From the NCBI GenBank assembly GCA_000433635.1, contig HF997947.1:30033-94032 (forward strand): a DNA stretch of 64,000 bases. Reading direction: 5' to 3'. Below are positions 31,924 to 40,134 of this stretch, piece by piece. Each line of letters starts with the position of its first letter. Within the stretch, counting starts at the first letter, position 1. Made by a program: the position numbers and the translations under genes. The notes under the pieces are model-generated. The model was given only the letters and a program-made list of their open reading frames with translations. It made no database searches and was not told where the DNA came from. This DNA is from Ruminococcus sp. CAG:254 (GTDB lineage Bacteria > Bacillota > Clostridia > Oscillospirales > Ruminococcaceae).

Positions 31924-32982
31924 TTAAATAACAACGGAGTTTTCCTGCAACGACTGGTTCTCCAGCAAATACGCTTTATCCCCAACCGTTACAAAAATCC
32001 GATATAAGAACACATCCACGGTTTCGCCAACAAAAATGCGATTCTCTTCCAAATCACGCTTTGCCAGCAAAACAGTGTCATTCACTCGCACTCGCAATTC
32101 CATCTTATCGCCACGGAATGAAACATGTTCCACAACGCCCTTGGAAGCAGAACTCCGATATTTCTGTACTTCGTTTTTCTTTGTAATCTTTACGAATTCT
32201 GGACGTACAATTGCCTTTTCTGCTCCTTCGATTTTTTCGAAGGTGTGGAATGCCTGATAATCTTCAATAATAGAAGTCTGCCCAAAAAAGGAAGCGGTAA
32301 ACGCTGTCTGCGGTTTTTGATAAACATCCAACGGCGTTCCCATCTGTTCGATTCTGCCCTTGTTGGTGATGATGATTTCATCCGCCACTTCAATGGCTTC
32401 ATCTTGGTCGTGTGTGACAAAGATACTTGTTACACCCAACTGTTCAATCATTTCCTTGAGCCAGCTTCTCAGCTCCTGCCGTACCTTTGCGTCAATCGCT
32501 GCAAACGGTTCATCCAATAACAGCAACTGTGGATTTGGTGCTAACGCACGAGCAAATGCAACTCTCTGCCGCTGTCCACCGGATAACTGACTGGGATACC
32601 GTTTATCCAGTCCCTTTAATCCAATCAGTTCAATCAGTTCTTTGACCCGCTTATCAATTGTCTTTTTATCGACTTTCTGGACTTTCAAACCAAAAGCGAT
32701 GTTATCATAAACCGTCATATAGCGGAACAACGCATAGTTCTGAAAAACAAATCCAATACCTCGCTTACTTGCCGGAACATCATTGACCACTTTACCGTCA
32801 ATGATAATTTCGCCGCTATCCGGCTGTTCCAATCCGGCAATCATTCGCAGAATGGTGGTTTTTCCGCTGCCGCTCGGCCCCAGCAAACCAATCAGTTTCC
32901 CTTTTTCAATTCCAAAGCTGACATGATCAGAGGCTTTGTAGTTGTTAAAATGCTTGTTGATATCTTTTAATTCCACATACAT
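31924..32982 (-). CDS. cysA: sulfate/thiosulfate ABC transporter ATPase
   Basis: A 352-residue ATPase: Walker [11 protein letters not shown]-loop FVFQNYALF, signature [15 protein letters not shown], Walker [14 protein letters not shown]-loop THDQDEA. A C-terminal regulatory barrel of about 110 residues follows, as in CysA. It drives CysT/CysW import of sulfate captured by the binding protein. It starts two bases after cysW. Confidence 0.93.
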   Translation of the reverse strand: MYVELKDINKHFNNYKASDHVSFGIEKGKLIGLLGPSGSGKTTILRMIAGLEQPDSGEIIIDGKVVNDVPASKRGIGFVFQNYALFRYMTVYDNIAFGLKVQKVDKKTIDKRVKELIELIGLKGLDKRYPSQLSGGQRQRVAFARALAPNPQLLLLDEPFAAIDAKVRQELRSWLKEMIEQLGVTSIFVTHDQDEAIEVADEIIITNKGRIEQMGTPLDVYQKPQTAFTASFFGQTSIIEDYQAFHTFEKIEGAEKAIVRPEFVKITKKNEVQKYRSSASKGVVEHVSFRGDKMELRVRVNDTVLLAKRDLEENRIFVGETVDVFLYRIFVTVGDKAYLLENQSLQENSVVI

Positions 32983-32984
32983 AT

Positions 32985-33806
32985 TTACGATACCTTCTTT
33001 CCTCTGTACTCAATCACGCTTCGGATAATCAAAATTACAATTGCCATCAATACCAAAATCGAAGAAACTGCAAACGCTGGTACATACTGAAACTCATTGA
33101 ACAAAATCTCTACGTGCAACGGTAAGGTGTTTGTCTTTCCTCTGAGGTGTCCGGATAAAACAGAAACCGCTCCGAATTCCCCCATGGCTCTTGCTGCACA
33201 AAGAACAACGCCATAAAGAAATGCCCATTTGATATGCGGAAATGTAACTCGACGAAAAATCGTCAAGCCCTTTGCTCCCATCAGAGCCGCTGCTTCTTCT
33301 TCATCCGTTCCCTGCGATTCCAAAACCGGAATCAATTCTCTGGAGATGAACGGGAATGTAACAAAAATTGTTGCCAGCACAATGCCCGGAACAGCGAATA
33401 CTACTTGAATACCAAGCTGCTGTAAGTACGGATACAGGAAACTTTGTCTGCCGAATGTCAAAACAAAAATCAAACCGGCAATGACTGGAGAAATGGTAAC
33501 TGGTACATCAATTAAAGTTGTCAGCAGTTTCTTTCCTTTAAAATGGAACTTTGTAACTGCCCATGCAGCAAATACGCCGAAAATCGTATTAATCAGCACT
33601 GCACAAATCGTTGCTTCCAATGTTAACAAAATCGCCTTGATTGTGTAGCGGTCTGTAACTGCTTTCAGGTAGGTTTCCCAGCCGCTCCGCAACGCTTCCG
33701 AAATGACGGTAATCAGCGGCAGCAGCAACATGACAATCAGAAACAATGCACTGATGCCAATCAGCAACCATTTGACTACTTTTGAACCAACTGTTTCTTC
33801 ATGCAT
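32985..33806 (-). CDS. cysW: sulfate ABC transporter permease CysW
   Basis: A 273-residue membrane protein with six segments and the EAA coupling loop, ESQGTDEEEAAALMGAKGLTIFRRV, which contacts the ATPase. The VLSGHLRGKTNTLPLHVEILFNEF stretch is typical of CysW. It forms the channel with CysT. Two bases separate it from each neighbour. Confidence 0.93.
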   Translation of the reverse strand: MHEETVGSKVVKWLLIGISALFLIVMLLLPLITVISEALRSGWETYLKAVTDRYTIKAILLTLEATICAVLINTIFGVFAAWAVTKFHFKGKKLLTTLIDVPVTISPVIAGLIFVLTFGRQSFLYPYLQQLGIQVVFAVPGIVLATIFVTFPFISRELIPVLESQGTDEEEAAALMGAKGLTIFRRVTFPHIKWAFLYGVVLCAARAMGEFGAVSVLSGHLRGKTNTLPLHVEILFNEFQYVPAFAVSSILVLMAIVILIIRSVIEYRGKKVS

Positions 33807-33808
33807 GA

Positions 33809-34642
33809 TTAAGAACCTCCTTTCAGCTTTTTACTGCTTCTTGCCTGCACCCAGTTGCTCAGGAACAGAATCAAGAATGCAACGATTAACATTACCAATG
33901 CAATTGCGGTTGCACTTGCATAGTCATATTCTTGCAACTCTGACATGATAATCAATGGTGTAATCTCTGTTTGAAACGGCTGATTGCCGGCGATAAATAC
34001 GACGCTGCCGTATTCTCCAAGGCATCTGCCGAATGCCAAACCAAAACCGGTAATGACTGCCGGACGAATTTCCGGAAATACCACACTCCAGAAAATCTTT
34101 GTTCGACTTGCTCCTAAAACGCCAGCCGCTTCTTCATAAGATGGATCTAACTTTTCCAACACCGGCTGTACCGTTCGGACAACAAATGGAATTCCGATGA
34201 AAATCAATGCAAATGTAATACCAACTCTTGTATAAGCAATGTGAATGCCAAATCTTGCAAAGAACTTACCAATCAAACCCGTGTCAGCCGTTAAAGAAGT
34301 CAATGCAATGCCGGCAACGGCGGTTGGTAATGCAAAAGGCAGCTCAATCATACCATCCAAAATGCGTTTCAGTGGGAATTTGTATCGCACCAGCACCCAC
34401 GCTAAAATCACACCCATCACTGCATTGATTGCAGAGGCAATGAACGCAGTCAGCAGACTGACACGAAAGCTTGCCAGCACTCTCGGACGGGTCAGGGTTT
34501 CTATAATTTCTGACGGACTGAGCTGTGCCGTGTAAACGACAAGCGATGCCAGCGGAATCAGTACCACAATACTTAAAATTGTGAGCGTAACGCCCATGGA
34601 AATCCCGAATCCCGGAATCACTCTTTTGCTCTTTTGTTTCAT
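33809..34642 (-). CDS. cysT: sulfate ABC transporter permease CysT
   Basis: A 277-residue permease with six membrane segments and the EAA loop LDPSYEEAAGVLGASRTKIFWSV. The FGRCLGEYGSVVFIAGNQPFQTEI block identifies the CysT (CysU) half of the sulfate channel. It starts 16 bases after the binding-protein gene, ATG after GGGAG. Confidence 0.93.
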   Translation of the reverse strand: MKQKSKRVIPGFGISMGVTLTILSIVVLIPLASLVVYTAQLSPSEIIETLTRPRVLASFRVSLLTAFIASAINAVMGVILAWVLVRYKFPLKRILDGMIELPFALPTAVAGIALTSLTADTGLIGKFFARFGIHIAYTRVGITFALIFIGIPFVVRTVQPVLEKLDPSYEEAAGVLGASRTKIFWSVVFPEIRPAVITGFGLAFGRCLGEYGSVVFIAGNQPFQTEITPLIIMSELQEYDYASATAIALVMLIVAFLILFLSNWVQARSSKKLKGGS

Positions 34643-34658
34643 AACGACTCCCTACTTT

Positions 34659-35684
34659 TTATTTCTCATAAATTTTATCAAAAATACCGCCATCGGCGAA
34701 ATGGGTTTTCTGTGCTTCCTCCCAACCGCCAAAGTCCTGAATGGTAACTAAGTTGACATTCAAATCAAATACATCTGCATATTCTTTCAAGATGTCTGGA
34801 TTGGAAGGACGGTAATAATTGTCGCCTGCAATTCTCTGTGCCTCATCGGAATAGAGGTAAGAAAGATACTCCGTTGCAACTTCTCTTGTTCCTTTCCGGT
34901 CAACAACATCATCTACTACAGCAACGGAAGGCTGTGCCAAAATACTAATGCTCGGTGTAACAATTTCATAATCATCTGGTGCATCCTTGATGGAAAGATA
35001 CGCTTCATTTTCCCATGCCAGCAGGACATCACCCTGTCCATTTTCTACAAAGGTTGTCGTAGCACCTCTTGCACCGGAATCCAAAACCAATACATTCTGA
35101 TAAAGCTTTTTCATGAAATCTTCTGTCTTTGCTTCATCATCGCCATATTCCTGTGTTGCATATGCCCAAGCGGCTAAGTAATTCCATCTTGCACCGCCGG
35201 AAGTTTTTGGATTCGGCGTAATGACACCAACGCCATCCTTTACTAAATCATCCCAATCCTGAATGTTTTTCGGATTACCCTTGCGTACCAGGAAAACAAT
35301 CGTGGACGTATATGGTGCACTGTCATCATCGAATTCAGAAATCCATCCATCATCAATCAATCCGGCATCCTGAATTGCATCCACATCATATTCTAGTGCC
35401 AAGGTTACGACATCTGCCTCTAACCCGTTGGCAACTTCCAATGCCTGTTTTCCAGAACCGCCATGGGACTGTGTGACTTCCACATCCTGCCCAGTCTTTT
35501 CTTTCCAATGCTTTGCAAAGAGTTCATTATAAGCGGTATACAATTCTCTGGTTGGGTCATACGATACATTTGTAATTTGTACTGTGTCCCCGTTGCTTGC
35601 AGAACCGCAGCCGGTTGTCACCGATGCCAATAAAGCAGCGGATAAGGAAATGCCAATCACCTTTGTAATGGTTGTATGTTTCAT
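34659..35684 (-). CDS. sbp: sulfate-binding lipoprotein
   Basis: A 341-residue extracytoplasmic substrate-binding protein. The signal peptide ends at Cys26 (VTTGCGSA), so it should be lipid-anchored. The SBP motifs VTQSHGGSGKQALEVANGLEADVVTL and VLDSGARGATTTFVENGQGDVLLAWENEA contact sulfate. It captures sulfate or thiosulfate for CysTWA. First gene of the sulfur operon, with a consensus promoter and a 160-base leader containing a short ORF. Confidence 0.93.
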   Translation of the reverse strand: MKHTTITKVIGISLSAALLASVTTGCGSASNGDTVQITNVSYDPTRELYTAYNELFAKHWKEKTGQDVEVTQSHGGSGKQALEVANGLEADVVTLALEYDVDAIQDAGLIDDGWISEFDDDSAPYTSTIVFLVRKGNPKNIQDWDDLVKDGVGVITPNPKTSGGARWNYLAAWAYATQEYGDDEAKTEDFMKKLYQNVLVLDSGARGATTTFVENGQGDVLLAWENEAYLSIKDAPDDYEIVTPSISILAQPSVAVVDDVVDRKGTREVATEYLSYLYSDEAQRIAGDNYYRPSNPDILKEYADVFDLNVNLVTIQDFGGWEEAQKTHFADGGIFDKIYEK

Positions 35685-35738
35685 AGAAAATAACCCTCTT
35701 TCTTCTTTTTTATGTTTTCTTTCGTCCGCATCAGAGGG

Positions 35739-35786
35739 TCAACATCGTGCCACCTCTCCGGCTACGCCAAACCATAAACCTTGCAT
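35739..35786 (-). CDS. candidate cysteine-codon leader peptide of the sulfur operon
   Basis: MQGLWFGVAGEVARC, 15 codons with Cys as the last sense codon, starts ten bases after AAGGAGG and lies in the leader between promoter and sbp. Its end overlaps a hairpin (GAGAGGT/ACCCTC). An alternative frame from 35808 would read MCKEVCRICKVYGLA, with three TGC codons but a poor ribosome site. Either could couple cysteine supply to operon expression. No U-run terminator is seen, so control, if any, would be by translation or mRNA stability. Confidence 0.4.
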   Translation of the reverse strand: MQGLWFGVAGEVARC

Positions 35787-35849
35787 ATTCTGCAAACCTC
35801 CTTGCACATCTTCAATTCCTATCATTCCGATGTGTTTTGTATATTCGCT

Positions 35850-35878
35850 ATTATACACCCCTTTTCTGGATTTGTCAA
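35850..35878 (-). promoter_or_regulatory. consensus sigma-A promoter of the sulfur operon
   Basis: TTGACA (35873-35878) and TATAAT (35850-35855), 17-base spacer, both boxes perfect. Such strength implies a repressor, plausibly the operon's own Rrf2 protein. The stretch from 35880 to 36013 holds nothing recognisable. Confidence 0.88.
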
Positions 35879-36013
35879 TCCTTTTTCCGGTTTTCTCCCA
35901 AACGATTATAATTCCTATGGATTTACTAGGTTTAATGGCAAAATTGCACAAAAAATCTGTTCTTTTCATCCGATTTCGGAAATTTTATGCCATAATTTGT
36001 AATTTATAGGCAT

Positions 36014-36050
36014 GAAAAAGCCCCCATTCTCAAAAAGAACGAGGGCTTTT
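36014..36050 (-). terminator. terminator of the GNAT/formylglutamate hydrolase unit
   Basis: AAAAAGCCC..CATTCT and AGAAC..GGGCTTTT pair with one mismatched region; T5 follows on the minus strand. Confidence 0.8.
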
Positions 36051-36074
36051 CTGGAAAAATTCTGTTATTTTCTC

Positions 36075-36593
36075 TTATAGGTTCATCTGATACATCCATT
36101 CCTGTGCAACTTCTCCGGTTTTCGGATAGGTTCGGCTACCATTTGCATCTATACAATGCATACCAATTCGTTCCATCACACGGGCAGAGGCAGGGTTGCG
36201 AGCATCACAACAGGCGAACAATTCTGTATAGGGCAACTGTTCCTTGACCCACTGCACAATTGCAAGGGCTGCTTCTGTTGCATAGCCATAGCCTTGTGCA
36301 TCCTTCCGCAAAATCCAGCCCAGCATTCCTTGCGTATCACCCATATATTCTACGGTAATCGTTCCAATTAGTGTATCTTCTTGCAGAATAGCAAACTCAT
36401 ACGCTTCTGGGCATTGTTCCGTCCAAGCCTGTTCTGCATGCTGAAGAAAAGCTTTGGTTTCAGATTCTGTTTCCTGTGGATAAAACAGCATATATCGAGT
36501 CAATTCTGCATCGGCTGCAAACTGTCGAAATGCGGAAAAGTCATTTGTTGTCAATGGTCGCAAAACCAATCGTTCTGTCTGTATTACTGGCAT
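36075..36593 (-). CDS. GNAT-family N-acetyltransferase (RimJ/RimL type)
   Basis: A 172-residue acetyltransferase. It opens IQTERLVLRPLTTNDFSAFRQF, the typical Acetyltransf_3 start; acetyl-CoA binding is by LGWILRKDAQGYGYATEAA (Q-x-x-G-x-G/A form), then ARNPASARVMERIGM. It would acetylate an amine, possibly a ribosomal protein N-terminus or small molecule. The ATG after AAAGGAG overlaps the end of the preceding amidohydrolase gene by ten bases, so the two form an operon; a substrate related to formylglutamate or amino acids is conceivable but not shown. Confidence 0.82.
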   Translation of the reverse strand: MPVIQTERLVLRPLTTNDFSAFRQFAADAELTRYMLFYPQETESETKAFLQHAEQAWTEQCPEAYEFAILQEDTLIGTITVEYMGDTQGMLGWILRKDAQGYGYATEAALAIVQWVKEQLPYTELFACCDARNPASARVMERIGMHCIDANGSRTYPKTGEVAQEWMYQMNL

Positions 36594-37381
36594 ATCATCT
36601 GCTCCTTTAATAGATTTTTGAAAAATAATTGCAAATGCTGCTGTGCATCTGCAAAGATAGCCGGACAAATTTCCGGAAAAACTTCTCTTCCAAATGTCCG
36701 ATGGTCAATATAATACGCATAGCTCAACTCAATCTGAGCCGCTTCTATTTGCGTATCTGCTCCATAGTGCTTTGTGAGGTAGCCACCTGCAAAGGGTTGA
36801 TTTTCTGCAACTCGCAATCCTTCCTGCTCCAATAAAGTTTGTAAAGTTGTAGAATAGGCTGCCGAACAAGTCTGCCCGAATTGTGTTCCAATAATCGCAT
36901 CGCTGCCAGTATCCATCCCATAGCTATGCAAATCCAAGAAATAAACTTTAGAAAACCGCTGTTTCTTTTTCGCTAATAATTGCTTCAACGCCTGATGATA
37001 GGCATCATAATAGCAGCGTTTCCGCTCCAAACGCACAACTTCTGTCAACGGTGCTGCATACATTGGTTCTCCGCTGGTTGTCGTTTCATAAATACAATTG
37101 GTCGTATAAGCATCTCCGATTTTCTGAAATGGCGGACGGTTCGGGTCAATCACATATCGAGATATTGGATTGACCAACACAGTTACACCCCATTCCACTA
37201 AAAATGCATAGAGTTGTGGCAAATACCAATCCATATTAGATAGGACTACATCGGGCAAAAGCGTTTCCTGCATCTCCCTTGTCAATTGTGTTCCGCTATG
37301 CGGTATAGAAACCACAAGCGGAAACGAATGATTTTCGGAATGATAGATGGTATATGGTTTTAAATTTGTTTCTTGTATCAT
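36584..37381 (-). CDS. N-formylglutamate amidohydrolase-family protein
   Basis: A 265-residue enzyme of the HutG/FGase family, zinc-dependent hydrolases that remove formyl groups from N-formylglutamate in histidine degradation. Visible landmarks: VVSIPHSGTQLT near the start, NRPPF, and KVYFLDLHSYGMD with probable metal ligands, plus GGYLTKHYG near residue 190. No histidine-utilisation genes adjoin, so the physiological substrate may differ. A perfect promoter lies 30 bases upstream of its ATG. Confidence 0.8.
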   Translation of the reverse strand: MIQETNLKPYTIYHSENHSFPLVVSIPHSGTQLTREMQETLLPDVVLSNMDWYLPQLYAFLVEWGVTVLVNPISRYVIDPNRPPFQKIGDAYTTNCIYETTTSGEPMYAAPLTEVVRLERKRCYYDAYHQALKQLLAKKKQRFSKVYFLDLHSYGMDTGSDAIIGTQFGQTCSAAYSTTLQTLLEQEGLRVAENQPFAGGYLTKHYGADTQIEAAQIELSYAYYIDHRTFGREVFPEICPAIFADAQQHLQLFFKNLLKEQMICQ

Positions 37382-37410
37382 ATCGTTTTCCTTTTCTAAA
37401 TGCTATTCTC

Positions 37411-37439
37411 ATTATAACAAATCCAATTTTTTGTGTCAA
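37411..37439 (-). promoter_or_regulatory. consensus sigma-A promoter of the amidohydrolase unit
   Basis: TTGACA (37434-37439) and TATAAT (37411-37416), 17-base spacer, minus strand. Confidence 0.85.
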
Positions 37440-37445
37440 GTATAG

Positions 37446-37596
37446 AAAAAAAACAAACAGCAGAACGATTTTTCACGCTCTGCTGTTTGTTTGAAGGGGG
37501 TTTTTTATGAGAACTGCCGCTAATATTCGGCAAGGAGTTTTTTGTCCGTTTCTGCAACACGGAAACGGTAAGGTGGCGGATGCTTCCGCAATTCAG
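37446..37596 (-). ncRNA. candidate small structured RNA with terminator
   Basis: On the minus strand three compact hairpins stand in a row (GCGGAagcaTCCGC; CCGTTTC/GAAACGG; GCCG/CGGC), followed by a 12-base-pair stem ACAAACAGCAGA/TCTGCTGTTTGT and a T8 run at 37446-37453. No protein gene on that strand precedes this terminator. The downstream amidohydrolase has its own promoter after it, so the element is not simply a leader attenuator. A TATAAT lies at 37602-37607 (minus) without a good -35 box. It does not match 6S, SRP, RNase P or tmRNA features I know. The 5' end is approximate. Confidence 0.45.
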
Positions 37597-37608
37597 ATTG
37601 GATTATAA

Positions 37609-37796
37609 TCTCTTTCTGTGATTCTTATGATAATCTACAAATGTGACAAATAGGTGTACAAATTCCGTATAGTTGCAGAAAATCCGATGAAAGCCAATTT
37701 CTTTTCCAACGCCATTGTTTTTATGAAAGCTTGGTGAAAGGTAGTTGTTCTATTTGTGATAAATGACGGTAAATTATGTAAAATTCATCTTTTTTC
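37609..37796. other. intergenic stretch without recognisable gene
   Basis: AT-rich sequence between the candidate small RNA and the promoter of the lysozyme-like gene. No ORF with a ribosome site or clear hairpin is seen. Confidence 0.5.
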
Positions 37797-37825
37797 TTGA
37801 CAAGTTGCACAAACATCGCTATAAT
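37797..37825 (+). promoter_or_regulatory. consensus sigma-A promoter of the lysozyme-like gene
   Basis: TTGACA (37797-37802) and TATAAT (37820-37825), 17-base spacer, plus strand. Confidence 0.88.
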
Positions 37826-37870
37826 AAGAGCAGAAGTTTCCCCCATCTCAAAGAAAGGAGCGGTTTTCTC

Positions 37871-39115
37871 ATGAAATCCAAAAAAAAATGGATTGCAGCA
37901 ATGTGCAGCATTCTACTCAGCAGTTCGATGCTGACACCGGCAGCCTTTGCAGTGGAAGTGCAGAGCAACGAAGAAATGATTTACACGTTTCTAACCGAGG
38001 AATTACAGCTGAACGCAGCCGTCGCCAGCGGCATCTTGGCAAATCTCTATCAGGAAAGCGGATTTGAACCAACTGCCTCTTGCATCGACTCCAATCACCA
38101 AATCAGCTATGGTATTTGTCAGTGGAATGGTGCTCGTTATGCAGATTTACAAGCGTTTTGCAGTGAAAATGGTTATGCGTATGATTCGCTGGACGGACAG
38201 CTTGCCTATCTGGAAAACGATTTGCTGACTACATACGCACCCTATTATTATGATACACTGTTGAACGACTTTGAAAATTCGGAAGATGGTGCATATGAAG
38301 CAGCTTACTCTTGGGCAGCCATCTATGAAGTTTGCAGTACGCTGTATCGTTCTGGGCGGGCGGAGTTGGCGAGAGATGTCTTTTTCCCGTCTTATGAATC
38401 CTATCTCCCACCGGAAGAATCTCCCTCTGACGTTGGCTCTGATTTCTATACCACCCTGCAAGTTGGAGATGACTCCAAAACGCTTTCTATGACCGCAGAG
38501 AAACAGGTACAGTTTCAGACAGAATCCACGCCGACACAGTGGCACGTTTCCAAACAGGACGATGGCAGCTATTTTCTCATGCAGTCAGAAGGACGATACT
38601 ATTTAAATGGGCAAACGGACTTGCTGACAGTATCAGAAGAGCCGAGCCGATGGTGGATTTACCAAACCGAAAACGGCTATGTGCTGCAAGATGCTGAAAC
38701 GGAACAGGTCTTGCAGGATTCACTTGCTTTGCAAGATACAGACATTGAAACAGGCACTGCATTTTCCATGCATCCCCTGCAAGCTCCAGCAACAGCTCCG
38801 CTGACAGTAAAAACAGATACAACACAGGCAATTTTCCAATGGACTGCTGCCGCTGATACGGACAGCTATTCCCTTACCATCTGGAATGGAACAGACTCTA
38901 CACAAACCCCACTGCAAAATGACAACTGTCTGCAAGGAAATTCTTTCCGGACAACACTCCCAGCTGGAACGTATACCGCTGTTCTGAAACAAATCAATGC
39001 AGCTGGTACAACCACTGGCGAACCGGTTACATTTACCATTACAGAACCAATTCTGAAAACCAAACGCAGCAAAGCGGATGGTTTCCACTTTGACAAAGAC
39101 AAGCAACTCCCATAA
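37871..39115 (+). CDS. secreted phage-tail-lysozyme-like protein
   Basis: A 414-residue exported protein: signal peptide to about residue 26 (TPAAFAVEV). Residues 30-165 match the phage tail lysozyme fold, with GILANLYQESGFEPTA, whose Glu is the likely catalytic acid, and YGICQWNGARYADLQAFC. The middle (190-310) may be ricin-type or carbohydrate-like repeats (WHVSKQDDGSYFLMQSEGRYYL). Residues about 320-400 look like a fibronectin III-type domain. It probably cleaves peptidoglycan. Start is the ATG after AAAGGAG; the longer ORF begins upstream of the promoter. No phage genes adjoin, so it is a cellular wall hydrolase or a secreted competitor-directed enzyme. Confidence 0.75.
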   Translation: MKSKKKWIAAMCSILLSSSMLTPAAFAVEVQSNEEMIYTFLTEELQLNAAVASGILANLYQESGFEPTASCIDSNHQISYGICQWNGARYADLQAFCSENGYAYDSLDGQLAYLENDLLTTYAPYYYDTLLNDFENSEDGAYEAAYSWAAIYEVCSTLYRSGRAELARDVFFPSYESYLPPEESPSDVGSDFYTTLQVGDDSKTLSMTAEKQVQFQTESTPTQWHVSKQDDGSYFLMQSEGRYYLNGQTDLLTVSEEPSRWWIYQTENGYVLQDAETEQVLQDSLALQDTDIETGTAFSMHPLQAPATAPLTVKTDTTQAIFQWTAAADTDSYSLTIWNGTDSTQTPLQNDNCLQGNSFRTTLPAGTYTAVLKQINAAGTTTGEPVTFTITEPILKTKRSKADGFHFDKDKQLP

Positions 39116-39118
39116 ATA

Positions 39119-39153
39119 CAAATCGGCATCGTTTCAAACCATGCCGATTTTTT
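39119..39153. terminator. terminator between convergent genes
   Basis: AATCGGCAT/ATGCCGATT stem; T6 on the plus side is strong and a weaker T-rich run lies on the minus side. It serves the lysozyme-like gene and possibly ogt. Confidence 0.85.
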
Positions 39154-39159
39154 CTATTC

Positions 39160-39657
39160 CTATAAAATGCCCTCTAATTTTAACAGTGCAATCTTATTTT
39201 GCAGACCGCCACCGTATCCAGTTAATGCTCCATTCGCTCCAATGACCCGATGACAGGGAACAATGATTCCAATCGGATTCCATCCAACTGCTCCGCCGAC
39301 CGCCTGTGCAGACATGCGAGAAATTCCCTTTTTCGCTGCAATCTGCTTTGCAATTGCACCATAAGTGGTTGTTTGCCCATAGGGAATCGCTTTTAAACGT
39401 TCCATGACTTCTTGACGAAATGCGGTCAAGTGCAGCATCGTATAAGCTGGTGTAAAATCAGGCTGTTTGCCGGAAAAATAAAGGTCTAGCCAGCGTTCGG
39501 TTTCCTGAAAAATAGGCAGGTGCTGCCGGATTCCAATTGTGGTATGCTTCTTTTCATCCGGCGAATCAACAAACCAAAGCCCTGTTAAAACGGTTCCATC
39601 ACTGCACATCCGCAAATTTTGAAAGGCATCCGGTGTATGGTAATCCCATTGTATCAT
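39160..39657 (-). CDS. ogt: methylated-DNA-protein-cysteine methyltransferase
   Basis: A 165-residue suicide DNA repair protein that moves the methyl group of O6-methylguanine to its own cysteine. Active site IVPCHRVIGANGALTGYGGG; helix-turn-helix region PYGQTTTYGAIAKQIA; an N-terminal ribonuclease-like domain precedes. The start is the ATG 12 codons into the ORF, after AAGGGG. It overlaps nothing but follows the upstream gene by two bases, last in a leftward cluster. Confidence 0.93.
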   Translation of the reverse strand: MIQWDYHTPDAFQNLRMCSDGTVLTGLWFVDSPDEKKHTTIGIRQHLPIFQETERWLDLYFSGKQPDFTPAYTMLHLTAFRQEVMERLKAIPYGQTTTYGAIAKQIAAKKGISRMSAQAVGGAVGWNPIGIIVPCHRVIGANGALTGYGGGLQNKIALLKLEGIL

Positions 39658-39659
39658 TG

Positions 39660-40052
39660 CTATTTCATCCCCTTTGGTGCATGAAGCGGACAAGTGCCCT
39701 GTAATTCATAGTGGCAGTTGCAGCATTCATCTCCTGCTCCCAATGTTTTTGTTCGAGAAAATCCATTGCCCATATAGTGGGAAATCATAAAGTCCACGGA
39801 ACAAATTCCCGGCAGCATTCCTTCCACGCCATATTTCTTTGCAATGGTGATAAATCCGCAGCGGTGAATATCAATTTCAAAGCTATTGTCATCCAGATTC
39901 CGATAAGTAATCAGCCAGTCATTTTCTGGAAAATTTGGCTGATTTTGTCGTTGCAGATGCTGTTCTGCTTTTTTGCGGAATCCATTCAAATAACTTTTCC
40001 CAACTGCGTGCAGCAATGGCTTCGGAACAGTCAGCAACATTTTTTCATTCAT
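39660..40052 (-). CDS. ATC-hydrolase-family protein, short form
   Basis: 130 residues resembling the C-terminal part of the L-2-amino-thiazoline-4-carboxylic acid hydrolase family. The diagnostic region is SVDFMISHYMGNGFSRTKTLGAGDECCNCHY with a cysteine-rich end. Family proteins are normally about 200 residues, so the N-terminal third is missing. The ATG overlaps the stop of a 23-codon ORF (ATGA) and has no good ribosome site of its own. The gene may be a truncated remnant or a short variant translated by coupling. Confidence 0.6.
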   Translation of the reverse strand: MNEKMLLTVPKPLLHAVGKSYLNGFRKKAEQHLQRQNQPNFPENDWLITYRNLDDNSFEIDIHRCGFITIAKKYGVEGMLPGICSVDFMISHYMGNGFSRTKTLGAGDECCNCHYELQGTCPLHAPKGMK

Positions 40053-40120
40053 TTTCCATAGGTTTCCTGAATGTATCGCTTACTCCGCATCATCGTCAAG
40101 TGATAAATAAACGCCTGCAT
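40049..40120 (-). CDS. 23-codon ORF coupled to the ATC-hydrolase-like gene
   Basis: MQAFIYHLTMMRSKRYIQE... starts after AAGGAAAG and stops in an ATGA overlap with the next gene. It could be the N-terminal remnant of that protein separated by a frameshift, or a leader that delivers ribosomes to it. No domain is recognisable. Confidence 0.35.
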   Translation of the reverse strand: MQAFIYHLTMMRSKRYIQETYGK

Positions 40121-40134
40121 GAAACTTTCCTTTC

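Noticed and set aside
35700..35800. T-box or SAM riboswitch before the sulfate operon, suggested by AGAGGTGGCACGATG.
   Set aside because: The T-box core (GGTGG-ACCGCG), specifier stem and terminator are missing, and the SAM-I core is not found.
37446..37600. 6S RNA, SRP RNA or tmRNA in the divergent intergenic region.
   Set aside because: None of the diagnostic sequences (SRP GGAA tetraloop core, tmRNA ends and tag, 6S central bubble) could be seen.
37507..37608. 33-codon plus-strand ORF (MRTAANIRQG...) with AAGGGGG upstream.
   Set aside because: It coincides with three hairpins and the minus-strand terminator of a candidate small RNA, and no plus-strand promoter is evident. Kept only as an alternative explanation.
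37871..39115. Prophage remnant, suggested by the tail-lysozyme domain.
   Set aside because: The protein has a signal peptide and its own promoter and terminator, and no phage gene lies nearby.
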